Shown here piece by piece: positions 48,901 through 57,410 of a DNA stretch of 62,960 nucleotides; position 1 is the stretch's first letter, and each line of letters starts with the position of its first letter. The DNA comes from Symbiodinium natans. Taxonomy: Eukaryota > Sar > Dinophyceae > Suessiales > Symbiodiniaceae. Under the pieces are notes generated by a model. It made no database searches and was not told where the DNA came from. It saw nothing but the letters and a program-made list of their open reading frames with translations. The translations under genes were made by a program, and so were the position numbers. The stretch is taken from the NCBI GenBank assembly GCA_905221605.1, contig CAJNDS010000332.1, forward strand, positions 100,677 to 163,636. The letters are read 5' to 3'.

Positions 48901-51900
48901 GCTGAAGATTTCCAAACGAGGGGGCTTTCCAATACCTATTGGAACAAAGACCCGAATCCCGGATCCATTAGCACCGTGAGGTCCTACATAGAGTGCCCTC
49001 ACCAAGCGCTTTCCGCGGTGCTCTGGGTAGTCCTTCTGAGGCTTCCCAAAACCCACAACCCCAAACTCACAGCTCTTCACTGGCTGAACTGTCGACCCAC
49101 GCAGTCTCTCCAACGGCGTGCTGTGTTCCTTGGACACATGAAACAAGTTATGCATCCTCACAGAGTACCTCATGGCCTCAACAAACAGATGGCTCCCTAG
49201 AGGCAACTTTTCACCTACACGCTCTTCTAAGCCCAGCCAAACAGACCAGAACGCTTCTTTCACAAGGCAAACATGGCGTTCAACGATGCCCTTCGCTTGA
49301 GGTCTGTTTATCGCGAACGGGACCCAGTGCATTGACCTCCCCCCGAATGTCCGGTGTTTCGCTGCATTGCGGAAAACACTCTCGAGGAGATTTTCTTGGT
49401 CCCCGTGGACAACAATGTCCAATCCACTCAATCCCATTTCCGTAAAGGCTTTGCAAACCGATACAGCGGGCACTTCATCCTCAGGTCCTAAGACCACGGT
49501 ATGTATGTACCCCGACACCACATGAACCATGAGAAGGAAACGAACATTCTTTCCGAAAAATCCAAAGTCGACTTGCAACTCTCCGGGTCCGTGGTGGTGT
49601 TTCATGTGCTTCCTACGAGCCGGCACTCTCCCTCTAGCGCTTTGACATGTGTCACAGCAACTAAGATAAGGTTGGTGGCCCTTATTTCGGTGCGCCTTCA
49701 GCCGCTCCGAGGTCAAATAGACCGGAACCTCAGGATCCAGAGCATCGCTCACCACCTCCGGGGAACTCAGGGCACCCGGTTCACCTGAGGGAACATTCTC
49801 CACACGGGGTTTCTTTCGAACATCGGAGGGCCTAGGGGGTTCACTTCCGCTGGGTTTCGCAAGTTCAGCTTCCAACGGATCAGGAATCAACTCTTCCTCC
49901 GACTCCGAATTCACAACAACCGGGGTCGGCAAACCAGCAAGCATACGCAGGGCCTCAGAACGTGCCACGGCCTTCTTTTGCTCGGACCCCCGCAGGGACC
50001 CAAGCCCACACAAGGCCCACTTCTTCAAGGCACGCCAACGTTTCATCATTGGCCCTTTTGCTTCCTCGCCCGTAGGCTCAGCTTTCAACTCACAAGCAAG
50101 CACGCCACGCAAAAACAACAGGCGGCGCACAACACTCCAAGACCTACGTGGCACACGTCCTACCAAAGTTACACGCACAAACTTCAGCCTACTCCTACGG
50201 CGCACACTCAAAAGCTTCACGCACCTACGCAGCCAACCTCTGAAAACCAAACCCAGAACCAACCCTAAAGCCAAGGCACTGCTTCCTTTCCATGAAGACC
50301 TGGGCACAGAGGGACAGTGTGCAGACCCATTCGCGGCAGGCAGGCTGCACTCACAGTCACCTACCAAGCACTCAAACGCTCCTACCCTACCTCCTAATGC
50401 ACACAGCCAGTCTCCTACTGCAAACAGCAGGGCTTTCAGACCTACTCCTACCAATTTTGTGCATTGCGGCGAAGATCGGAGCAACTCATGCCCGGCTTTT
50501 AGGCCCTCAGGGCCCATACCCAAGCATATCAATCCATCTCGGAGCCAGAGTCTCCCACATCCGAATTGTCCATAGGTGGGTTTGGAACCACCATACTCGT
50601 CTCTGCCGGCGGGGTCAAAGGAGAAGCGCTCCCCGGACTTCCAATGCCACCGACCATTGGCTCCATTGGGACCTCGGAACTCACGTCCATAGGGGTCCCA
50701 GGGGCACCGAATGCCTCCACGGGCGTCATCGGCGTCTCGACCTCCATTGGAACCTCGCCCGCAAGCTCCCTCAATGTATCTGGGTGCGGTGTCGATGGAG
50801 GAGGTAGAGGAGGCGGAGGTATAGGCAGGCTTGCTTCCATAGGCGTGCCTGGTGCCCAAGATGGAGGAGGTAGAGGAGGCGGAGTTAGAGGCATGCCTGC
50901 TTCCATAGGCGTGCCTGGTGCCGAAGATGGAGCATAGGAAAAGACGGACGGCGTAAGCGGGGAAGGAGGGCTGAACGGCAAGAAAGCCGGAGGCCCTGGT
51001 GGAAAAGCGGGGCCCGTCGACGATGATGGAGCCACCTCGGCTGTTGCAGCTCTCTTCATGTCGGCATGCAATCGAATCATTGCCTCGGCTTTTGCACGCG
51101 CTTGGTTGAGCAAAGCCCACCCCGAAGGAGGTGGAGCTGGGGCACTTTTGTGAAGAGGCGGGGCCGCGCCACCCGACGCGGATGGTGCAACATCCGGTAT
51201 TATAGTTGGCGGTTGAGCAGCCAAAGTCACCCGGCGGTTGCTCTGGACGAGCACGTCCGCCAAAAGCGCTCTCAAGTCGGCAGCCGGCACACGCTCGACC
51301 TTGAGCTCGTTTGGCAGAATGCTTGCTAGCCCTGCCTCGAACAATTGGTATTGGGCAGGATGGCACCGCAACTCTCGAATCGCCTCCAGGTACAGAAGGA
51401 ATTTCTTCAAGGTGAGCTGGATGCCAACCTGATTGTTGCGCCAGTACCCCCTTTGCTCGCATGGAAGGTGCGGTTGGCGGATGGTAGCACTCACATCGGC
51501 GACTACCACCCCCATGGTGGTCAAAACATAGCCATACCTTGCATACTCTGCACGACGGTCGTGCTCCTCGACGAGGGTGTCCGTCAAAACCGACTGGTCC
51601 ACCGTCGGAGCAGCAATGGCTCGCAGCTCGGCAATGAGCATAGGTTGCTTCACCGGAATGCCGCTTGTATTGATCACCAACTCCTGTGTCTCCAACTCCC
51701 CAAGGCAGGCTGGAATCCCCAACAGCCGTTCGACCGAGCCAGGGGTCGAGGTAAAAAGGTCGATGTTTTGGAGAAGCTGCCTCGAAAGAGACAGCTGACC
51801 TTCCTCCTCGAAACGGTGCGCAAGACGAGCAATCATGCTCGTCGAAAAGGCTTCCACCTGGGCCACACTCCCACTTTGGGAGTTCACAAGACAGAGCGGA

Positions 51901-54264
51901 GGCGAGGCTTCCGGAAGCTCCATCCTTTACAAGGTCCCTTACAAAGGCTCCAGGCTTTGAGCAAAACACTCCTAGAGCACACAACACCAGCAATGCTTTC
52001 AGAAACACTCCTGGCCAACGCAAGCTCCGAAAGGCACACTTCCTCTCTTCACTCTGTCCCAACAAACACTCAGGCACACAAGCGCTGGGGTGCAAGTCAC
52101 TCCTACGTCCTACACGCAAGACACTCCTACTCCTAATGCAAACACTCTGAGGCTGGAGCGGCACAGGCCCTACCCCTACGCACTCAAAACCCTTGTCTCC
52201 ACAGCGTGTGTCCCTACTGGTTTGCTTCTCCAAAGACGTGTTGCTTGCAGACTTAAGCAAAACAGCTGCGGCGGAACATAAAGCTTCAGCACAACATGCA
52301 GAGGGTGGGGTTTCCAGGTCTACTCCTACTTTTGCAACTGCAGCATGCTCACATCCACTCAAACGCTCCTGTAAAACATGCTCATGCAGCTCGTGTTCCC
52401 CCACATGTTGCTTCACTGAAAATGCTCGCAGCAAAAACTTAAAAGGTGTCACCTCCAATGCTCTTCCTACGTTGGGCGGTGCCTTCTTCTGCACCTTATC
52501 CACTTCCATCGCGTCGTCGTTCGGGCTCCACCCCGGCTTGGGTGAGTCCCCTTTGCTTCTTCTTCCTTTCGGCTTTGCCTTGGTAGGGCCAATCTCCTTA
52601 GCCAACGCCCACCAGCTCCTGGCTTCACGAACCAAAGGCACCCACATCGAGGAACCTCGTTCCGTCTGCTTCACCAAGCAGCTTGCTCCAGGCTCTGAGG
52701 TGAGCCAGGTACTCCATCCCGAAAGGGATGCTTGCCAAGAACTGACTACGTTGAAACCAATCTTGCAAACCAAGACCTGTTGAAGCACTACGGGCCCCAA
52801 CTTCCCAAACTTCACCCGAATGTCAACCAACTTGACACATTCCATGGGCGTATCGCTAGCACTCATGAGCACAGGAAGAGGTCCCGAATGCTCCTTGACG
52901 ACTTCGTAAAAACCCAACGCACTCTCTGACAACACGTGGCAGGTGGCTCCACTATCAATGAGCCATGCGAAAGAGCTATTCCTAGAGGAGGACTGGTTCA
53001 GTCTCTCGATCTCTCCGTTCGTCATGGTGAGACGAGGGGGCTCAGCTTCATTGGGCTCATTAGTTCTTGTCCCCGGACCCAAGCCACTCAGATGATGAGA
53101 CCGCATTGCCATCACCTGATCAGACTGCTCGTCTTCCACAGCTCGGCCCTTGGGCTTTCCTTTGTTCTTTGGCTTCCCCTTGGGCTTTCCACCCTTTCCT
53201 TTGTCTGTCTTCCCTTTGCCTTTGCCCTTCCCTTTAGGGCTCTTCTCTCGATTCTTGGAACCAGAAGGCTTTCCACCTTTCGGTTCATCCCTCTTCTTCC
53301 CTTTGCCAGAGCTCTTGTCGGGGCACTGCCAACTCATATGGCCTGATTTGCCACAGTTCCAGCAGAGGCCGCGCTCCCCAACTGCATTCAGCGAACCAGC
53401 ATCACACAATCGGGTTTGCTCCTCGTAGAACCGGATGCTTTCAACCAGTTCCTCCCAGCTCCCAGACTTCCCATGCAGGACAACGTAATGCCTACACTCT
53501 GGGCTGACAGATTGAAGAAGAAGGGTTGAACGATCAGATGCTCCAAGCCTCAGTTCAGGGAACCGATGCAGCTTCTGGTCTACCTTCCCAAGCTCGTCCT
53601 CAAGGAAGCGGACGCAGTCAAGCGGTCGCTTGTACGAACTCGCCTTCGAAGTTAGGCGAAGGGCTTCATCTCTCACAGCAATGGCCTCCATGCGAGAGAC
53701 AATGCTGAAGGTCTGGTGCATTTGACGCATCACCTCATAACCACAAGCAGCTTGTCCTTGACGCATCGACGTGCTTCTCACCAGTTCCATCCCACGTTCG
53801 AACTTCTGCAGACTTTGTTGCAGGTAGTAAAACAACCTTGCCGAACGCGATGCTACCGGAACTGCCATGTCAGACTGCTTGATCTCACGGTCATGCGTCA
53901 TTGCCTGGCGCAACTCATTGACATAGTTGTCGTCTATCAACGCCAGCCAGGAAGCAAGCACCTCGCACCACCGATGGTACTCCTCCAGCTCTCTCACACG
54001 CCCTTTTCCCATCGACACATTTTCGATGAGCGGCAATGCTGGCAGATACTTCTCTGCACGGTTACTTCCAACATGCAGGTTCTGTGATGGCGCCGGTGGA
54101 GGAGAAGCTCTTTGCCGTAGGACTTCCAGCAGCTGCTGCACTTGAAGCACCCCCAAATGGGTTACAGCTGCAGACAATGCTTCCTGCTCACGTCTCCTTC
54201 TCTCGTCGGCCTCCATCTTTGCCACCAGAACTTGAAGTGTCTGTTGCTGATTCTGCATCATCAT
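45982..54264 (-). CDS. copia-1 Gag-Pol polyprotein, 2,760 codons
   Basis: One unbroken frame. Gag ends in a CCHC knuckle CWNCGKSGHMSWQC (53,370-53,325) and a Lys/Gly-rich tail. The protease has WLIDSGATCHVLSE (about 52,960). After a long linker the integrase has an HH-CC-like region ending CCDTC, then LQVDFGFFG, VVHGDQEN and GIVERHV (D, D, E). The RT has TTLLSADVSVAFMQAP-type motif A and LVYVDDLIIF (47,796-47,767). RNase H has GFVDASW, SSAEAELAAL, ASDSEAAL, RHLELRHRYL and NPADGLTKS. The C-terminal ~225 residues carry IEVFCSTDSALC, IASPCTAGCSY and QEWPKNCGLW, resembling methyltransferase motifs I, IV and VI. Upstream codons belonging to Gag are cut off by UAG and a frame change (see 54,265-54,461). 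Between PR and IN the frame is probably fortuitous where the 464-codon ORF lies. Confidence 0.9.
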   Translation of the reverse strand: MMMQNQQQTLQVLVAKMEADERRRREQEALSAAVTHLGVLQVQQLLEVLRQRASPPPAPSQNLHVGSNRAEKYLPALPLIENVSMGKGRVRELEEYHRWCEVLASWLALIDDNYVNELRQAMTHDREIKQSDMAVPVASRSARLFYYLQQSLQKFERGMELVRSTSMRQGQAACGYEVMRQMHQTFSIVSRMEAIAVRDEALRLTSKASSYKRPLDCVRFLEDELGKVDQKLHRFPELRLGASDRSTLLLQSVSPECRHYVVLHGKSGSWEELVESIRFYEEQTRLCDAGSLNAVGERGLCWNCGKSGHMSWQCPDKSSGKGKKRDEPKGGKPSGSKNREKSPKGKGKGKGKTDKGKGGKPKGKPKNKGKPKGRAVEDEQSDQVMAMRSHHLSGLGPGTRTNEPNEAEPPRLTMTNGEIERLNQSSSRNSSFAWLIDSGATCHVLSESALGFYEVVKEHSGPLPVLMSASDTPMECVKLVDIRVKFGKLGPVVLQQVLVCKIGFNVVSSWQASLSGWSTWLTSEPGASCLVKQTERGSSMWVPLVREARSWWALAKEIGPTKAKPKGRRSKGDSPKPGWSPNDDAMEVDKVQKKAPPNVGRALEVTPFKFLLRAFSVKQHVGEHELHEHVLQERLSGCEHAAVAKVGVDLETPPSACCAEALCSAAAVLLKSASNTSLEKQTSRDTRCGDKGFECVGVGPVPLQPQSVCIRSRSVLRVGRRSDLHPSACVPECLLGQSEERKCAFRSLRWPGVFLKALLVLCALGVFCSKPGAFVRDLVKDGASGSLASALSCELPKWECGPGGSLFDEHDCSSCAPFRGGRSAVSFEAASPKHRPFYLDPWLGRTAVGDSSLPWGVGDTGVGDQYKRHSGEATYAHCRAASHCCSDGGPVGFDGHPRRGARPSCRVCKVWLCFDHHGGGSRRCECYHPPTAPSMRAKGVLAQQSGWHPAHLEEIPSVPGGDSRVAVPSCPIPIVRGRASKHSAKRAQGRACAGCRLESAFGGRARPEQPPGDFGCSTANYNTGCCTIRVGWRGPASSQKCPSSTSFGVGFAQPSACKSRGNDSIACRHEESCNSRGGSIIVDGPRFSTRASGFLAVQPSFPAYAVRLFLCSIFGTRHAYGSRHASNSASSTSSILGTRHAYGSKPAYTSASSTSSIDTAPRYIEGACGRGSNGGRDADDARGGIRCPWDPYGREFRGPNGANGRWHWKSGERFSFDPAGRDEYGGSKPTYGQFGCGRLWLRDGLICLGMGPEGLKAGHELLRSSPQCTKLVGVGLKALLFAVGDWLCALGGRVGAFECLVGDCECSLPAANGSAHCPSVPRSSWKGSSALALGLVLGLVFRGWLRRCVKLLSVRRRSRLKFVRVTLVGRVPRRSWSVVRRLLFLRGVLACELKAEPTGEEAKGPMMKRWRALKKWALCGLGSLRGSEQKKAVARSEALRMLAGLPTPVVVNSESEEELIPDPLEAELAKPSGSEPPRPSDVRKKPRVENVPSGEPGALSSPEVVSDALDPEVPVYLTSERLKAHRNKGHQPYLSCCDTCQSARGRVPARRKHMKHHHGPGELQVDFGFFGKNVRFLLMVHVVSGYIHTVVLGPEDEVPAVSVCKAFTEMGLSGLDIVVHGDQENLLESVFRNAAKHRTFGGRSMHWVPFAINRPQAKGIVERHVCLVKEAFWSVWLGLEERVGEKLPLGSHLFVEAMRYSVRMHNLFHVSKEHSTPLERLRGSTVQPVKSCEFGVVGFGKPQKDYPEHRGKRLVRALYVGPHGANGSGIRVFVPIGIGKPPRLEIFSSFRAKDPVEFDKAALRDLRGNKEDPERPIKFDVPIDGPSPPLDSPNIPEGSLEFPVERTEPPALEGPEAMEEEGELDGYSPDFSDVPEETGMEVEPPGGVGLEDLDAPMDPGEDDAMEEGLTWLYEHGLRQLFDGPDLRVTTKIRKGDNVKEWFRMKFGGKKIWVHVPDNAVCEVSGKVLPRKHLEEGMRLELSELDAFGVATIIGEAEARKRATRRIHTTRWVLTSKPSATNPERVRARLVVRDYAFGSNPLADGIYSPTTSLEALRGVLAIHAVRGGTLLSADVSVAFMQAPVQGVECIRFPNGMYDEENKPLFAQLHKAMNGLRVGPLSWYLEFTSTLRKQFGFGETADPTVHHRLEKDGALTLVLVYVDDLIIFSQNPPVAKDLYAKLAKIYKMKQTGLLEPGKTGQLEFLGRVIARTTEHGPVFFGLKPGYLKSLGEEFGISGKGVKPVLGNLEREYRKKEAGTPISTEAYERYRRVLGKLMWASLTLPHLSYPVGFLGRYQSDPDSQAEACLRRVVRWVMALPEYLQRFSAEALEYPCCASETRLSGFVDASWNICSVSGAIVKWHGIMIKTFSRKQSVTALSSAEAELAALTEAAKESVYLSLLMETLLYGMPKGETGEFPIHLASDSEAALSISKMTGLLRRVRHLELRHRYLQELVHLERLILSFISGERNPADGLTKSPEELLLEHLLVACGLERVCEEDLQGLVVPEHLRERMEELEEVCEKLEKIPTNLAKYEPVARDLALGSVPLLVIEVFCSTDSALCRACARDRVAYIGITEKEDFLSKSTQMFLGEVLLCLLSRKPPQIYVHIASPCTAGCSYRFKNWHRPKFRHRWREQVKKHVASWKALGRLLEDRCKEILVTQEWPKNCGLWKEESYLKEKKRLGLNFGRVVDRCAFDGVFKRWFFATNREEWSEIFSGKPCDKSHQHVSLASVEETGIYPTKLGRALLRAAKVTLGLVGTPS
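50529..51923 (-). CDS. 464-aa ORF in another frame, between copia-1 PR and IN
   Basis: ATG at 51,923 to a stop at 50,529, in a different frame from the polyprotein that also reads through. The first 240 residues look like a folded helical protein, with few Cys (RLAHRFEEEGQLSLSRQLLQ, ELRAIAAPTVDQSVLTDTLV, LRALLADVLVQSNRRVTLAA). The C-terminal half is Pro-rich with tandem APGTPMEA..P.PPPLPPPS units and ends in an acidic tail. In contrast, the polyprotein frame over the same bases is Cys/Gly/Arg-rich and repeat-poor, so this ORF is the likelier protein. It may be a captured gene or an extra ORF kept by dual-frame selection. No family is recognised; it could act as an accessory Gag-like protein. 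How it is expressed is unknown (re-initiation, trans-splicing or frameshift). Confidence 0.6.
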   Translation of the reverse strand: MELPEASPPLCLVNSQSGSVAQVEAFSTSMIARLAHRFEEEGQLSLSRQLLQNIDLFTSTPGSVERLLGIPACLGELETQELVINTSGIPVKQPMLIAELRAIAAPTVDQSVLTDTLVEEHDRRAEYARYGYVLTTMGVVVADVSATIRQPHLPCEQRGYWRNNQVGIQLTLKKFLLYLEAIRELRCHPAQYQLFEAGLASILPNELKVERVPAADLRALLADVLVQSNRRVTLAAQPPTIIPDVAPSASGGAAPPLHKSAPAPPPSGWALLNQARAKAEAMIRLHADMKRAATAEVAPSSSTGPAFPPGPPAFLPFSPPSPLTPSVFSYAPSSAPGTPMEAGMPLTPPPLPPPSWAPGTPMEASLPIPPPPLPPPSTPHPDTLRELAGEVPMEVETPMTPVEAFGAPGTPMDVSSEVPMEPMVGGIGSPGSASPLTPPAETSMVVPNPPMDNSDVGDSGSEMD

Positions 54265-54461
54265 TTGCTAACTCTGCATCATCTGGACCATCATCTGCTG
54301 GAGTTGAGGGTCAAGTTCGACGACCGTGGGTCCTCCCGCTGGAGCAGAAGCGCCAGGGGGTTGTGTTGGCGGTTGTTGCCCGTCCTGAGCACCACCGGGC
54401 CAAACAAAGCTTCGTCGTCTTCGTCTTCAGGCACAGGGGTCGACAGCCCGGAGTCAGCCAT
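54265..54461 (-). pseudogene. copia-1 Gag N-terminus, broken
   Basis: ATG at 54,461 (MADSGLSTPVPEDEDDEAL) starts 29 bp after the PBS and is the natural Gag start. Its frame must shift near 54,400 to join GGPTVVELDPQLQQMMVQ, which is in the polyprotein frame. UAG at 54,270-54,268 then separates it from the long ORF. Two defects in 200 bp suggest decay or assembly error in this part only, as the remaining 2,760 codons are clean. Confidence 0.65.
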
Positions 54462-54490
54462 GGCTTCTAGTTTCTACGAGTGCTACACAC

Positions 54491-54502
54491 GCTCTGCTAC
54501 CA
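54491..54502 (-). promoter_or_regulatory. Primer-binding site of copia-1
   Basis: Sense TGGTAGCAGAGC lies directly after the 5' LTR. It complements the 3' end of an initiator-Met-type tRNA, the usual primer of copia elements. Confidence 0.8.
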
Positions 54503-54896
54503 TGTGAAAACACAGCAGCAGCGCGCTGAACCCTCTTTTTTGCTTGCTTTAGGTGTAGTTGGGTAGGTCCCGAGAACTCCACTGACGTTTGAGTTTGTTT
54601 TGTGGCTGTGGAGAACACGTGGCAGAGCAGATTTTTTACCTGTGTGCACCGAGTTTTACTGACGAAGCCTCCGGCTTATGACTTTGACTCAAGTCGTGAG
54701 AAGTGCACAGTCACTTCTACAGCTTCCAGACACACATTCCTACAACTCAAGCACTCAAAAGGCTTTTCCACTTCAAGCAGCACTTCCATCGAGCCTCCAA
54801 GGCACAACTACGAAGTTCCTACAACTACACACACACAACTCTGAGCCAGCATGCAGAACAACAAAGTTGACATGTCCTTAGACAGGAACTTTCACA
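54503..54896 (-). repeat. copia-1 5' LTR, with inverted internal segment
   Basis: 394 bp with TGTGAAA / TTTCACA ends. Compared with the 3' LTR, 54,542-54,700 is inverted (counterpart 34,977-35,136), while both sides are collinear. T and A runs mark the inversion borders. The inversion puts the spliced-leader-like sequence (54,682-54,693, with one mismatch) antisense to the element. Confidence 0.85.
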
Positions 54897-55246
54897 CTTA
54901 CTGCAAGACTGAAGCAAGAATGAAGAGGGACCTACATCGACATCGTCGTGTTCTGAGCTTGAGCGAGGGCAGTGTTTTGCACTTGTTTTCCTTTTGTTGG
55001 GTTCGTTGCGTTTTCTGTATGGCGTTTTGTGGTTGCGCAGTCTCTGCTTGTCTCACTTTATCGCAATAGACCAGTCCACTGTGCTGATGTGGTAAGGTTT
55101 TCTTTCCAGTCTTGCAGATTCGCACTCCAGCAGAGCAGAAAGCGGGCACTGCCCGTGTGATCCCATCCTCGATGTGTAGGAACTTCGTTCTCAAGCTGAG
55201 TTTGAGCTCACAAGAGAGAATTCGTTTAGTTTGTGCACTTCGTGAC

Positions 55247-55258
55247 TTTTGGCTCAAG
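55247..55258 (+). promoter_or_regulatory. Spliced-leader-like TTTTGGCTCAAG in the copia-2 LTR
   Basis: Exact match to the last 12 bases of the dinoflagellate spliced leader, about 100 bp before the LTR end. Relics of this kind mark trans-spliced RNAs that were copied back into the genome, or may serve as an element-borne leader. Confidence 0.6.
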
Positions 55259-55361
55259 TGGCTCTGACTGTGAAAAAGAGAGAGCTGTCCGCACTTGTGT
55301 GAGAGGTCAGGGTTCGTGCTTTCAAGGGAAAAGGTACCAGAGGGACCTTCGGTTTTTCACG

Positions 55362-55375
55362 TGGTAGCGGAGCTT
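55362..55375 (+). promoter_or_regulatory. Primer-binding site of copia-2
   Basis: TGGTAGCGGAGCTT follows CGGTTTTTCACG. TGGTAGCG is the tRNA-iMet-type start of Ty1/copia PBS sites. It places the LTR end at about 55,359. Confidence 0.7.
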
Positions 55376-55776
55376 GTGCCTTGTGGTACGAGTCCGTGTT
55401 GGTCTTCGGTTGTCTGTCAGGACTCTGTGAGTGCCTGGAGGCAAGTTTGGGCTTGGAGTCCAGACTGCCAGTGGACCGGAATCTCTTGTGCTCGGACCGT
55501 GTAAGTGAGTACCAGGAAGCCTATCCTGTGAGAAGGCGGATCCGGACTCATCAGGCTTGGAAGTAGTTGGTTCAGCAGCTGTTGAGGCACTTTGGAGCCC
55601 GGGCAAGGTGGTTTTGTCTGGAACTGGATTGGTTGTGACCGATCTTGGAGAAATACGGTGCTTGGTAGAGTGGAACTAAGGTTCTTCAGAAGCCTGGACC
55701 ATCTGGTGTTGGTGAGAGAATTTTCGCCAGAAGACGTTGTGGAGAGACTGCAGGCTGGAGTCTAAGTTCAGGAACT
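55376..55776 (+). other. copia-2 leader between PBS and Gag
   Basis: About 400 bp of G-rich leader without a long frame. It may hold packaging signals; nothing specific is visible. Confidence 0.4.
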
Positions 55777-57410
55777 ATGTTGAATACATCCCCACAACAT
55801 ACCAGTGGAGCTCATGTGAGTCCAAGAGGTGGACGAGAGCGTGGAAGCTCTGTGCCCATCATGGATGCTGAGACAAGGCGAAGGGTAGACCCTTTTCCGG
55901 GTTTGGAAATCCCAACCCACTGTGGGTGCAAGGTTTGGCACAAGGAAGCCTCTGTGTATGGCCCAGTGCCCAGAGGTCGAACTCTAGCTACTGGAGCACC
56001 CCAACAGACAATGGGAGGCCCTTCGTTTCCCCCTGGTTTGCCTCAGCAAGCGGTAGGAAGTCCTTCGTTACCACCAGGACTATCCACTGGACCTCCTCAA
56101 CCTGTGGTGACACCATCACAAACATCACCCGACGTGCAAGGGTTGACGAGACAAGTTCGAGAATTGGAAAGCATGATGCAGCAGCTGGTTGTGCAGCAAC
56201 AGCAGTTTATGCAAACAATGACTTCGTCCATGGTGCAGCAACAGCAGCAGCATCAGCAGTGGATGATACATCAGCATCAGCAACAGCAGCCACAGCAACA
56301 GCAACAGGTGAACCCCCCCTTACCTCAGGATGGTGTTCCTGAGAACATGCCCAGTTCTTCTTCGGGATGTCAAGGTGCATCGCCAGTGGGTACTCCTGCG
56401 AAGGGGACCCAGCTTTTTCGGATGGCGAGCCCAAGTCCCCCACTGAGACCTCCACCTCTGGAGCAAGAAAGGGAAAGGGATGTGTTTGCTCGATCGGACA
56501 AATGGTTGCCCAGTTTGCCGACCATTGACTTTTCGTCTTGGAAGGATCGCATCTCTGAAGCTCTTGGATTCTTGACCTGGATGGAGAAGCTGACCAGTTG
56601 GGTTGGTTTGGGTTCAGAAGTGTTTCCCAATGAGCTCATGCATGCGGTGAAGACTCAAGAAGAGTCTCGGCTGAAACAGGATCGACTTACTGTGGAGCAA
56701 CAGAAGAGGTCGACGAGGCTGATGCACATCCTGCGACAGACTTTTGCAAATCATGAGAAGAGTTCTCTGATTTTGCAGACATATGTTGAAAGTGAGAGCA
56801 CTTATCAACAATCTGGTTTTGTGGCTTTGAGATTGCTGGCGAAGGAGTTTTGCCTGAAGTCGCGAGCTGAATGCCTGTTCTTTCGGTCGCAGCTGGTGAA
56901 TCAAACCGTGAAAGCACCCAGTATTCCGGAGATCATTCGAAAGATTGAGCATGAGTTGAACAAGTACACCAAGCTGCTCAATAGTCTTGATCCCGATGTG
57001 CATGCTGGTGGTTTGCAGATCCAAGAAGCGGATTCGGTTATGGTTTTGCTGCGCAGTTTGCCAGATCGGTGTAGAAGCCATTGCTTGTTGCATGGCGATA
57101 GTGAATCGTTTGAAGATCTGAAAAGAGTTGCTCTGAAGTTTGAGGTGCAACAAAGGGTGTGGTCGGAAGCCCCTGGCACGAAGCTTCAACCTTTTCGAGA
57201 TCCCAATGAGGGAAAGGGCAACGAAGGAAAACCAAAAGGCAAAGGAAAGGAACAGAAAGGCAAGCGCGAATCAAGCAAAGGTGCTGGCAAACGAGCTTCA
57301 AGCCAGAACAAGAAGGATGTGGAGTGCTATGTGTGTGGTGGAAAGGGACATTATGCCCGCGATTGCTGGTATAAGGAGGGAGATTCAGGTAAGAGCCCAA
57401 TTCCCCCAAT
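55777..57410 (+). CDS. copia-2 Gag with CCHC zinc knuckle
   Basis: ATG at 55,777. A Pro/Gly-rich N-terminus is followed by a Gln-rich stretch (about 56,170-56,310, with QQQ runs). A capsid-like helical region (FSSWKDRISEALGFLTWMEK onward) leads to the knuckle CYVCGGKGHYARDC (57,324-57,366). The frame formally stays open to 57,546. However, from about 57,403 (five C) the natural continuation, an AKAKGDPKKKPEKGKPKGKG basic linker, is in the next lower frame. Gag forms the particle and packages RNA. The change could be an indel in the C run or a programmed shift between Gag and Pol. Confidence 0.8.

Larger units (their letters stand above)
34939..54896 (-). mobile_element. copia-1: Ty1/copia LTR retrotransposon interrupted by LINEs
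   Basis: The minus-strand element has its 5' LTR at 54,896-54,503, PBS at 54,502-54,491, and gag-pol to 45,982. The PPT (45,875-45,867) is followed by a 3' LTR that begins at 45,866, is cut after three bases, and resumes at 35,332-34,939. Flanking 5-bp sequences are CTTAC (54,897-54,901) and CTCAC (34,934-34,938). One mismatch is consistent with an aged 5-bp target duplication typical of copia elements. The gap in the 3' LTR is filled by LINE B and its relative. Domain order gag-PR-IN-RT-RH is that of Ty1/copia. Confidence 0.85.

Noticed and set aside
48349-49200. 283-codon plus-strand frame and other plus frames over 46-54 kb
   Set aside because: Antisense shadows of the copia-1 polyprotein, which has unmistakable PR, IN, RT and RNase H motifs on the minus strand.
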